The notes under the pieces were generated by a model. The model saw nothing but the letters and a program-made list of their open reading frames with translations. It did not search any database and was not told the origin of the DNA. A stretch of DNA of 7,038 bases from Blastocatellia bacterium (GTDB lineage: Bacteria > Acidobacteriota > Blastocatellia > UBA7656), in NCBI GenBank assembly GCA_022615215.1, contig JAKEHD010000632.1:1-7038 (forward strand). The letters are read 5' to 3'. The first letter of the stretch is position 1; every line of letters begins with the position of its first letter. Made by a program: the position numbers and the translations under genes. Below are positions 1 through 4,967 of the stretch, piece by piece.

Positions 1-20
1 CAGGTCTCATCTATTATCAA

Positions 21-152
21 TTAGTCCTCTTCCAAATAGCACAAGTCGTAATACACGTAATGATAGATTTCGTTATCAGACTCTTTAACCACCTTCCTTA
101 CTGCCTGCCCATCAAACTCATCCAGCCTTCGAGTCCAGAAACCCTGAAGCAA
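21..152 (-). CDS. possible 43-residue small protein overlapping the MBL hydrolase gene
   Basis: An open frame runs from a TTG codon (150-152) to a TAA at 21-23. It overlaps the last 55 bases of the hydrolase gene in a different frame. An AAGGG lies seven bases before the TTG and could be a ribosome binding site; there is no ATG in frame. The peptide is acidic and aromatic-rich, with YHYVYY and a terminal LEED, and does not look like random translation. No known family is recognised. It could be a translationally coupled small gene, the tail of a frameshifted gene, or chance. The hydrolase itself ends in a normal-looking C-terminus, so a frameshift in that gene is unlikely. Everything beyond the open frame is inference. 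Confidence 0.3.
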   Translation of the reverse strand: MLQGFWTRRLDEFDGQAVRKVVKESDNEIYHYVYYDLCYLEED

Positions 153-808
153 TAGTTTCCCTTCTTCTCCGCCCCGATCGTACTGACAGGCATGGAAGCA
201 TAATCATGCCCCGGATATAGCATGGTCTCATCAGGCAGCCTCCCCAACACCTGTGTCAGCGAATTGTACAGATCTTCAGCACTCCCCCCAGGCAAATCCA
301 CCCTCCCACATCCGCCTATAAAGAGGGTGTCCCCGGAAACCAGATTTCCATCCGCCAGAAAACACTGACTGCCGGGAGTGTGCCCAGGCGTATGCAGTAA
401 CTTGGCTCTTATATTACCTATCTCTACCTCATCTCCGCCTTCATGCTCTTCGAGGTCGCCTGCCGAAACACCGGTTACCAGTTTCACTCCCTCGCTCTCC
501 AACCGGCTCACATGTATGCGAACCGGCTTCAATGAAAGCAGTTGGCTCAACCCCGATATTTTATAACCAAACAGATCGCCCCCAACATGGTCCGGGTGGT
601 AGTGGGTTACGAGAGCGCCAACTAGATTCATCTCTTCACTCTCAATGAAATCTATTATCCCAGGTACATCCCAGGCAGGGTCGACGACCATGCACTCCTT
701 GCGTTCATTATCGCCCAACACATACACGAAGTTGGCCATCCCTGACGCGAAAGCATCATTCTTCGCAAAATCCCGGCCCGCCAGCAATTGCTTAAGGTAC
801 AATCCCAT
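98..808 (-). CDS. metallo-beta-lactamase-fold hydrolase (glyoxalase II-like)
   Basis: A 236-residue cytoplasmic protein with all the metal-binding motifs of the MBL-fold hydrolases. THYHPDH gives H69, H71, D73 and H74; GHTPGS gives H143; SGDTLF gives D160; PGHDY gives H201. The block SGDTLFIGGCGRVDLPGG is typical of the glyoxalase II / persulfide dioxygenase-like branch. This branch hydrolyses thioesters or oxidises persulfides, and the exact substrate cannot be read from sequence. It lacks the extra C-terminal substrate domain of classical glyoxalase II and is of the shorter bacterial type. The ATG start is well supported by a perfect AGGAGG (814-819) five bases upstream. The gene is divergent from the lipoprotein gene and has no obvious functional link to the operons further right. 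Confidence 0.9.
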   Translation of the reverse strand: MGLYLKQLLAGRDFAKNDAFASGMANFVYVLGDNERKECMVVDPAWDVPGIIDFIESEEMNLVGALVTHYHPDHVGGDLFGYKISGLSQLLSLKPVRIHVSRLESEGVKLVTGVSAGDLEEHEGGDEVEIGNIRAKLLHTPGHTPGSQCFLADGNLVSGDTLFIGGCGRVDLPGGSAEDLYNSLTQVLGRLPDETMLYPGHDYASMPVSTIGAEKKGNYCFRVSGLEGWMSLMGRQ

Positions 809-813
809 AACTC

Positions 814-819
814 CCTCCT
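814..819 (-). promoter_or_regulatory. strong Shine-Dalgarno of the MBL hydrolase
   Basis: The minus strand reads AGGAGG five bases before the ATG at 806-808. This fixes the start of the hydrolase. Confidence 0.75.
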
Positions 820-855
820 ACAGAGCGCCTGCTCGCCTCATACCGCCTGCGCATC

Positions 856-884
856 TTGAAAATTTACCCAACATACGGTAGAAA
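856..884 (+). promoter_or_regulatory. candidate sigma-70 promoter of the lipoprotein gene, possibly leaderless
   Basis: TTGAAA (856-861) and TAGAAA (879-884) are separated by 17 bp. The -35 matches 5 of 6 consensus bases and the -10 matches 4 of 6. The -10 ends seven bases before the ATG at 892, so transcription would begin at or next to the start codon. No Shine-Dalgarno is visible before that ATG, which fits a leaderless message. The match is moderate and could be chance. Confidence 0.3.
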
Positions 885-891
885 TCCTGGT

Positions 892-1266
892 ATGAAAAAT
901 GTTCGATTCGCAAATGCCCACCATCACATCTTTCTTCTCGGCACCTCTATACTGATTGCCTTCTTTACTTCGTCATGCTCGACAAGTCAATCAAGGGCTA
1001 CAGACGTTATCGAAAAACATCTGAAAGATCGAGGAGCAATCGAAGTCAAATCCGATTTCTTTTACACGAACGCAAAATTTCCGGGAAAAGCCTTCGTCAG
1101 CGTCACTGCCACATTTAATTTCGCCAGTGCTCAGGGAACCAATCATCAGGAATTCTTGGGATTCGTCCTGGCACAAGAGAGCGAGGGGTGGAAAATCGAA
1201 ACCTCGACCGCTTATACGACCGACGAACAGAAGGCCGTCTTGTATCTGACAGGGAAAAAGAGATGA
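892..1266 (+). CDS. small probable lipoprotein of unknown function
   Basis: A 124-residue protein from the ATG at 892. The same frame opens at a TTG at 856, but that would add 12 residues before a good signal sequence, so the ATG is preferred. The N-terminus has a short basic and His-rich stretch (K2, R5, H10-H12), a hydrophobic core at about 13-25 and then TSSC with Cys29, which resembles a lipobox although the -3 residue is Thr rather than Leu. After Cys29 about 95 soluble residues follow, with alternating beta-like segments (KAFVSVTATFNF, FLGFVLAQ, GWKIETSTAYTTDEQ). That pattern suggests a small alpha+beta periplasmic domain; no family is recognised. It faces the Gly/Tyr-rich gene in a convergent arrangement and is divergent from the hydrolase. 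Confidence 0.7.
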   Translation: MKNVRFANAHHHIFLLGTSILIAFFTSSCSTSQSRATDVIEKHLKDRGAIEVKSDFFYTNAKFPGKAFVSVTATFNFASAQGTNHQEFLGFVLAQESEGWKIETSTAYTTDEQKAVLYLTGKKR

Positions 1267-1356
1267 TTTTATCCCGGCCACTCTCTCGGTCAATAGCCCA
1301 GCCCATATAAAACAGATCAGAACCTTTCAGAAATATCAGACCCGATTCGTATCCTC

Positions 1357-1390
1357 TTCGCCTGCGCCGCGAAAGAATACTTTATTTTTC
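1357..1390 (+). terminator. weak candidate terminator between convergent genes
   Basis: An inverted repeat TTCGC (1357-1361) / GCGAA (1369-1373) with a seven-base G/C-rich loop is followed on the plus strand by a T-rich stretch (1379-1390). It lies 90 bp after the lipoprotein stop and directly beyond the stop of the convergent gene. The stem is short and the T tract is not adjacent, so this is a weak call. On the minus strand no T run follows. Confidence 0.25.
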
Positions 1391-1858
1391 ATCACCGTAC
1401 TTGCTGGTCTTGTCCCCATACTGCTTGCCGTACCACATGAGTTCCTCTCTGAAACCGGCCTGCCCGACCTTGAAGCGCCTTGCAGAAGTACCCGCACCAT
1501 AATATCCCCCATGAGAAAGCGCGCCATAAAGCCCTTCCTCACGGGCCCAGGCTTTGGGTCCATCTCCACCATAAGACCTCTCATACCCCCCGCCCATCCC
1601 ATACCCTTGAGCGCGCGTCTCCAGGTTCCTTGACGGATGGCTTGTCTTCATATAACTCCCGGAACCGGATTCGATTCCGGGCGATAACATCTCTTTATGC
1701 GCAATCGCATTCCCCGATAGAGGGCCGGTCGTTTCATTCCGAGCAGTTTTTCCCTCTGCTCCTTCCGAGCCAGCCGATTCTCCCTCGCCCGACGTCTTCG
1801 ATCGACCTTCTTTCTCGCTCTGCCTCTTCACTATGTCTCTCGGCTGATCGTTCTCCAT
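1382..1858 (-). CDS. Gly/Tyr-rich low-complexity protein of unknown function
   Basis: A 158-residue protein. The ATG at 1856-1858 is chosen over an in-frame TTG two codons upstream, because GGAGAAGG (1868-1875) ends nine bases before it. Residues 1-80 are hydrophilic, charged and rich in Gly, Ser and Glu, and are probably disordered. Residues 84-123 are Gly/Tyr-rich (GYGMGGGYERSYGGDG, HGGYYGAG). The C-terminus repeats YG three times (WYGKQYGDK, KYGDEK). There is no signal peptide, membrane segment or cysteine. It lies 70 bp downstream of the sigma-54 regulator gene on the same strand, behind a sequence resembling a sigma-54 promoter, so it may be the target of the two-component pair. No family is recognised. 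It could be a stress, surface or assembly protein, but the sequence does not say. Confidence 0.7.
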   Translation of the reverse strand: MENDQPRDIVKRQSEKEGRSKTSGEGESAGSEGAEGKTARNETTGPLSGNAIAHKEMLSPGIESGSGSYMKTSHPSRNLETRAQGYGMGGGYERSYGGDGPKAWAREEGLYGALSHGGYYGAGTSARRFKVGQAGFREELMWYGKQYGDKTSKYGDEK

Positions 1859-1904
1859 TTTCAATATCCTTCTCCTACCTCGCTATAATCAACCGGGCCT
1901 GCCG

Positions 1905-1919
1905 GCAAAAACCAAGCCC
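1905..1919 (-). promoter_or_regulatory. candidate sigma-54 (-24/-12) promoter of the Gly/Tyr-rich gene
   Basis: The minus strand reads GGGCTT, five bases, then TTGC. This has the invariant GG-N10-GC spacing, a perfect -12 TTGC, and GGC matching in the -24 element (consensus TGGCAC-N5-TTGC). Transcription would start near 1893, giving a leader of about 35 bases that contains the Shine-Dalgarno at 1868-1875. The gene just upstream encodes a sigma-54 activator, which strengthens the call. The -24 element departs from consensus at its first, fifth and sixth positions. Confidence 0.45.
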
Positions 1920-1928
1920 TGGTACACA

Positions 1929-3371
1929 TTACAAAGACGAAGCCTTCACCTGTACGCCGCCTTTTTTCAATACATCGCCCTTAGACCTGCCATCCTCATT
2001 ATTCTTATCGCTCCCCTGCCCATACTGCCGCAGCCGCCGGTAAAGAGTGCGCCTGTCTATCCCAAGCGCATGCGCCGTCCTCATCTGGTGCCCTTCCATC
2101 TTCTCCAACACACGAAGAATGTAACGCCTCTCCACCTCGGCCAGAGTGGCATTATCGAGCAGCGCTTCGTCGACTATATCCCTTTCGGAAGCCGTCACGC
2201 TCGTCGGCAAATCCTCCACAGTGAGTGTCTCTCCGCTTCCCATAGTCAGTGCGTGCTCGACCGCGTTCTCCAGTTCCCGGACGTTCCCCGGCCAGGTGTG
2301 CGTCATCAATATTCGCATGGCCTCGCCCGCGAAACGACGCACCGGCTCATTGTGCTGATCCGCAAATTTACGGAGAAAGTGATGCACCAGCAGCGGGATG
2401 TCTTCCCGCCTGTCCTTCAAGTCAGACAGACGCACAGGCACGACGTTCAGGCGATAAAAAAGATCCTGCCGGAACTCGCCTCGCTTCACCGCGTCTTCAA
2501 GGTCTCGATTGCTGGCCGAAACGAAACGCACATCTATAGGTATGTTCTCCCGCCCTCCGACCTTCCTTACGATTCGCTCTTGCAATACCCTCAATAGTTT
2601 CACCTGAAGGTTCTGAGAAAGAGTGTTTATCTCATCCAGGAAAACAGTGCCTCCCTGAGCTTCTTCTATCAGTCCGCGCCTCGTCTCGTGCGCCCCTGTA
2701 AAGGCTCCCCTCTGATGCCCGAACAACTCCGATTCCAACAAAGTTTCAGGGATGGCCGAACAATTTATCGGAACGAAAGGGGCATTCTTACGGTCGGAAT
2801 TATAATGTATAGCTCGCGCCACAAGCTCCTTCCCTGTGCCCGTCGAACCTATTATCAACGCGGAAGCGTCCCTGCGCGCCGCTATGCGCTTTATGACCTC
2901 GAACAACTGCTGCATGGGTTTGCTGCGCCCCACTAAATTCGAAAAGTTATACCTCTCCCTTACCTCGGCCCTCAACTCCTTCACCTCTCGGCGAAGGCTG
3001 CGCCGCTCAAGCGCCTTCTCAACCGTTATCGCAAGCTCGTCGAGTTGGAAGGGCTTGCCGATGTAATCCTCGGCTCCAAGCTTCATAGCCTCGACGGCCG
3101 AAGATATGGAACTGAAAGCCGTCATAATAATCACTGCCACATCCGGCCAGTCCAGTTGTATACGAGCCAGCAATTCCAGTCCGCTCAATCCCGGCAATTT
3201 TATGTCTGTAATAACCAGCGCACAGTCCCTCTCTTCAAGCTGTCTTATAGCCTCTTCACCGTTCTGGACGGCGTCCACTTTATAACCCTTCTCAGAAAAA
3301 AACGTCATAAGAAGCTCGCACATCGGCGCTTCATCTTCCACGATCAATATTTTTTGATTCACATTTCTCAT
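1929..3371 (-). CDS. NtrC-family sigma-54-dependent response regulator
   Basis: A 480-residue transcription activator. The receiver domain (about 6-120) has the acidic pair E12/D13, phospho-acceptor D56 in VITDIKLP, T84 and K106. The AAA+ domain (about 145-385) has a Walker A variant GSTGTGKE (175-182, Ser replacing the usual Glu), the sigma-54 contact loop GAFTGA (222-227), Walker B GGTVFLDE (240-247) and arginine-finger region FRQDLFYRL (300-308). A Fis-type helix-turn-helix occupies about 428-451. After it comes an unusual charged tail of roughly 29 residues. The ATG at 3371 is chosen over an in-frame TTG at 3407, because that extension lies inside a tandem repeat and adds nothing conserved. 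When phosphorylated by the kinase encoded 45 bp upstream, it should remodel sigma-54 RNA polymerase at target promoters; one candidate lies right behind the gene. Confidence 0.95.
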   Translation of the reverse strand: MRNVNQKILIVEDEAPMCELLMTFFSEKGYKVDAVQNGEEAIRQLEERDCALVITDIKLPGLSGLELLARIQLDWPDVAVIIMTAFSSISSAVEAMKLGAEDYIGKPFQLDELAITVEKALERRSLRREVKELRAEVRERYNFSNLVGRSKPMQQLFEVIKRIAARRDASALIIGSTGTGKELVARAIHYNSDRKNAPFVPINCSAIPETLLESELFGHQRGAFTGAHETRRGLIEEAQGGTVFLDEINTLSQNLQVKLLRVLQERIVRKVGGRENIPIDVRFVSASNRDLEDAVKRGEFRQDLFYRLNVVPVRLSDLKDRREDIPLLVHHFLRKFADQHNEPVRRFAGEAMRILMTHTWPGNVRELENAVEHALTMGSGETLTVEDLPTSVTASERDIVDEALLDNATLAEVERRYILRVLEKMEGHQMRTAHALGIDRRTLYRRLRQYGQGSDKNNEDGRSKGDVLKKGGVQVKASSL

Positions 3372-3387
3372 AAAAACCACCCGCCGA

Positions 3388-3421
3388 CAATAAATGCATT
3401 CATTCAATAAATGTATTCATT
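3388..3421. repeat. tandem 17-bp duplication between kinase and regulator genes
   Basis: CAATAAATGCATTCATT (3388-3404) is followed directly by CAATAAATGTATTCATT (3405-3421), with one difference in 17. The second copy covers the stop codon of the kinase. CCGAC flanks the pair on both sides (3384-3388 and 3422-3426). The unit is A/T-rich within a G/C-rich region and contains the palindrome AATGCATT. Confidence 0.85.
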
Positions 3422-4514
3422 CCGACGGCGTCCGGACGGCTTCCGTTACCGGCAAATACAGAGCCAAAGCCACTCCTCGATCTCCCATATCTTTCGTATA
3501 TACCTCGGCACCGAACTCATCGAGTATCTTCTTCGCCAGCGAAAGCCCGAAGCCTTTCGCTTCTCCCTCAAGAGGCGAACTCATAAAGCCGGAAAACGTT
3601 TGGGAAAAATCATGCCCCCTCCCATCGGGTTCGGTGCCGACCAGCGCGATCATAACGAACCCCGGCCTGTTGCTGTTCTCCGAGACGATCAGTTCCAGTC
3701 TGCCCTGCCGGGATACCTGCTGGCTCGCATTCAACAACAGGTTGAAAAAAGCCTGCCTCAATCTAGGCGCATCGCCATATATCAAAGGCGGATTTACATC
3801 ACAGGTTATAACGGCTTCCACCTCCGATCTTCTCAGGTGATGCCCTATCAGGTTGAGAGATTCGGCCAGAAATCCCTTCAGCCCTATCGCATCCGCGCGC
3901 CCCTGCGCCGGACGGGCGAGATCCAACATCTGTTTTATAAACTCGGCAATCCGCCGGGTCTGCTGCAATATCGTGGATAGTTCTTTATATCCATGAGCAT
4001 CGGGGCTGGTTCTCATCAAGAGATACTCCGAGTAGCCCGATATTATGTTCAGCGGCGTTCCGACATCATGAGCGATGCCGGAAATCATCTGCCCAAGCGT
4101 TGCAAATCGCTCGGCTCTGAGCAGTTGCTCCTGCGCCCGCTGACGCTCCGTGATGTCTCCCATCACCCTCACATATCCGCACGTTCTGCCCGACTCATCG
4201 AAGATAGGAGCAACCGTCACGCTATAACTTTTGCCTTCTATCTCAAGGTTGCCGTCAACCCGAATACTTTGTCCCGATTGCAATATCTCCCCGTGCGGGC
4301 ACGATGAGACCTCGCTGTGAAACATATCCTCGCAACCGAGGCCGATCAGACTCTCTTCCGTCTTTCGGTAGATATCGGCCAACTCCCTGTTTGCATACAG
4401 AATGCGCCCGTCCAGAGAATGCACCGAGATGCCGTCGGGGATTGCATCAATGACCAGTCTCCAGAACTCAGAATCGAGCGATTGCGGAACGGATACACTG
4501 CTATCGTGAGGCAT
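3417..4514 (-). CDS. soluble PAS-domain sensor histidine kinase with degenerate ATP-binding G1 box
   Basis: A 365-residue protein from the ATG at 4514. In-frame ATG 4526 and GTG 4544 are also possible; none has an ideal Shine-Dalgarno. It has no membrane segment, so it should sense a cytoplasmic signal. A PAS domain spans about 16-125 and contains Cys61, His66, Cys72-Pro and Cys112. The dimerisation/phospho-acceptor domain follows, with H149 in GIAHDVGTPLN. The catalytic domain has an N-box (FFNLLLNA, N258 and N262) and a G2-like GFGLSLAKK. The G1 box, normally DxGxG, reads GTEPDG (293-298), so the Asp that contacts adenine is missing, and the F-box is also atypical. It lies upstream of the NtrC-type regulator, its likely partner. 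Kinase activity may be weak or altered; autophosphorylation cannot be assumed. Confidence 0.9.
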   Translation of the reverse strand: MPHDSSVSVPQSLDSEFWRLVIDAIPDGISVHSLDGRILYANRELADIYRKTEESLIGLGCEDMFHSEVSSCPHGEILQSGQSIRVDGNLEIEGKSYSVTVAPIFDESGRTCGYVRVMGDITERQRAQEQLLRAERFATLGQMISGIAHDVGTPLNIISGYSEYLLMRTSPDAHGYKELSTILQQTRRIAEFIKQMLDLARPAQGRADAIGLKGFLAESLNLIGHHLRRSEVEAVITCDVNPPLIYGDAPRLRQAFFNLLLNASQQVSRQGRLELIVSENSNRPGFVMIALVGTEPDGRGHDFSQTFSGFMSSPLEGEAKGFGLSLAKKILDEFGAEVYTKDMGDRGVALALYLPVTEAVRTPSE

Positions 4515-4553
4515 GCCGCTTCTCATCCTTTTTTTAAAGAACACTCTGCATGC

Positions 4554-4571
4554 GCGCGAATCTGATCGCGC
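4554..4571 (-). promoter_or_regulatory. inverted repeat just upstream of the kinase start
   Basis: GCGCGA (4554-4559) and TCGCGC (4566-4571) are perfect reverse complements around a six-base loop. In the kinase message this would be a G/C-rich hairpin about 40 bases before the ATG. It could act as an operator or affect translation; no binding factor is implied by the sequence. Confidence 0.35.
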
Positions 4572-4573
4572 AA

Positions 4574-4595
4574 GGATTTCTTTTCACGCAAATCC
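4574..4595 (-). promoter_or_regulatory. second inverted repeat in the kinase leader
   Basis: GGATTT (4574-4579) and AAATCC (4590-4595) are perfect reverse complements around ten bases. It sits next to the G/C-rich hairpin and downstream of the candidate kinase promoter, so both would be in the 5' leader. Confidence 0.3.
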
Positions 4596-4605
4596 ATAAG
4601 CTTTT

Positions 4606-4635
4606 ATGACCAGAATATATCACTATATCAGTCAT
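4606..4635. repeat. inverted and direct repeats over the kinase promoter
   Basis: ATGAC (4606-4610) is inverted as GTCAT (4631-4635). Between them TATATCA occurs twice, at 4616-4622 and 4624-4630, spaced by one helical-turn-like 8 bp. The group overlaps the candidate -10 and spacer of the kinase promoter, as an operator might. The repeats are short. Confidence 0.3.
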
Positions 4636-4643
4636 TATGTAAG
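4614..4643 (-). promoter_or_regulatory. candidate sigma-70 promoter of the kinase operon
   Basis: The minus strand reads CTTACA (4638-4643), 18 bp, then TATATT (4614-4619). The -35 matches 4 of 6 and the -10 matches 5 of 6 consensus bases. The leader to the ATG at 4514 would be about 90 bases and would include both inverted repeats. Confidence 0.35.
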
Positions 4644-4710
4644 CGCAGCAGCCCGGCATAAACGCAGCCCTCGATTCTCAGCCCTCAGTATTCATCCGAC
4701 AACTGATAGA

Positions 4711-4747
4711 TGATGGCTGACGGCTGATGGCTGATGGCTGATGGCTG
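4711..4747 (+). repeat. tandem heptamer repeat (TGATGGC)x5
   Basis: Five consecutive copies of TGATGGC run from 4711 to 4745 and are followed by TG. The second copy is TGACGGC; the others are identical. Degenerate seven-base relatives (on the plus strand CAGCCCT at 4666-4672 and 4680-4686) precede it. The array lies between the two divergent promoters. Similar heptamer arrays occur in intergenic regions of several environmental bacterial genomes. Confidence 0.9.
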
Positions 4748-4773
4748 TCCTGCGCCTCGCGCCGGATGCCAGT

Positions 4774-4787
4774 TGTGATAATATAAC
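4774..4787 (+). promoter_or_regulatory. candidate extended -10 promoter of the export operon
   Basis: TGTGATAAT (4774-4782) fits an extended -10 element (TGn followed by GATAAT); an overlapping TATAAC lies at 4782-4787. No -35 consensus is seen 17 bp upstream. The element lies between imperfect inverted arms GCCAGTT (4768-4774) and AACTTTCTGGC (4785-4795). The leader to the adaptor gene would be about 180 bases. Confidence 0.3.
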
Positions 4788-4967
4788 TTTCTGGCCGCTA
4801 TTCCCACAGTGGAAGGCAGAAGCCCTCTACAGATGCGCTGCCGGATCGAATTCAGAGCCATCGTTACAGGACTCTTTCGGGTTACGTCGCAGCAAATAAA
4901 TATCGCGCACAACCGGCTATGGAACTCCATCGCCTCTTCAAGACACAAAATAGTCCGAGGCCGAATT

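Larger units (their letters stand above)
4515..4967. other. divergent intergenic control region
   Basis: This 453-bp stretch separates the kinase operon (leftward) from the export operon (rightward). I see no convincing gene in it. The HlyD frame stays open upstream to a GTG at 4809, but that extension lacks conserved sequence and precedes the well-supported start at 4968. It holds inverted repeats near the kinase start, a candidate promoter for each direction and a heptamer array, listed separately. No tRNA or riboswitch fold is recognised. Confidence 0.7.

Noticed and set aside
1..10. Start of a further minus-strand gene at an ATG (8-10)
   Set aside because: Only three codons are in the window, so nothing can be supported.
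822..845. Sigma-54 site for the hydrolase gene (GG-N10-GC on the minus strand)
   Set aside because: Only the GG and GC match; the -12 lacks TT and the -24 lacks CAC.
1382..1858. Gly/Tyr-rich protein as the C39 cargo
   Set aside because: Its Gly pairs lie deep in the protein without the hydrophobic leader positions expected before a cut site, and it belongs to a different operon about 3 kb away.
1480..2043. Long plus-strand open frame
   Set aside because: It is antisense to the regulator and the Gly/Tyr-rich gene, with Ser/Pro-rich composition expected from reading the opposite strand.
4711..4747. CRISPR array
   Set aside because: The unit is only 7 bp with no spacers; it is a simple tandem repeat.
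4809..4967. 53-codon N-terminal extension of the adaptor from a GTG
   Set aside because: It lacks conserved sequence, and a good Shine-Dalgarno supports the ATG at 4968.
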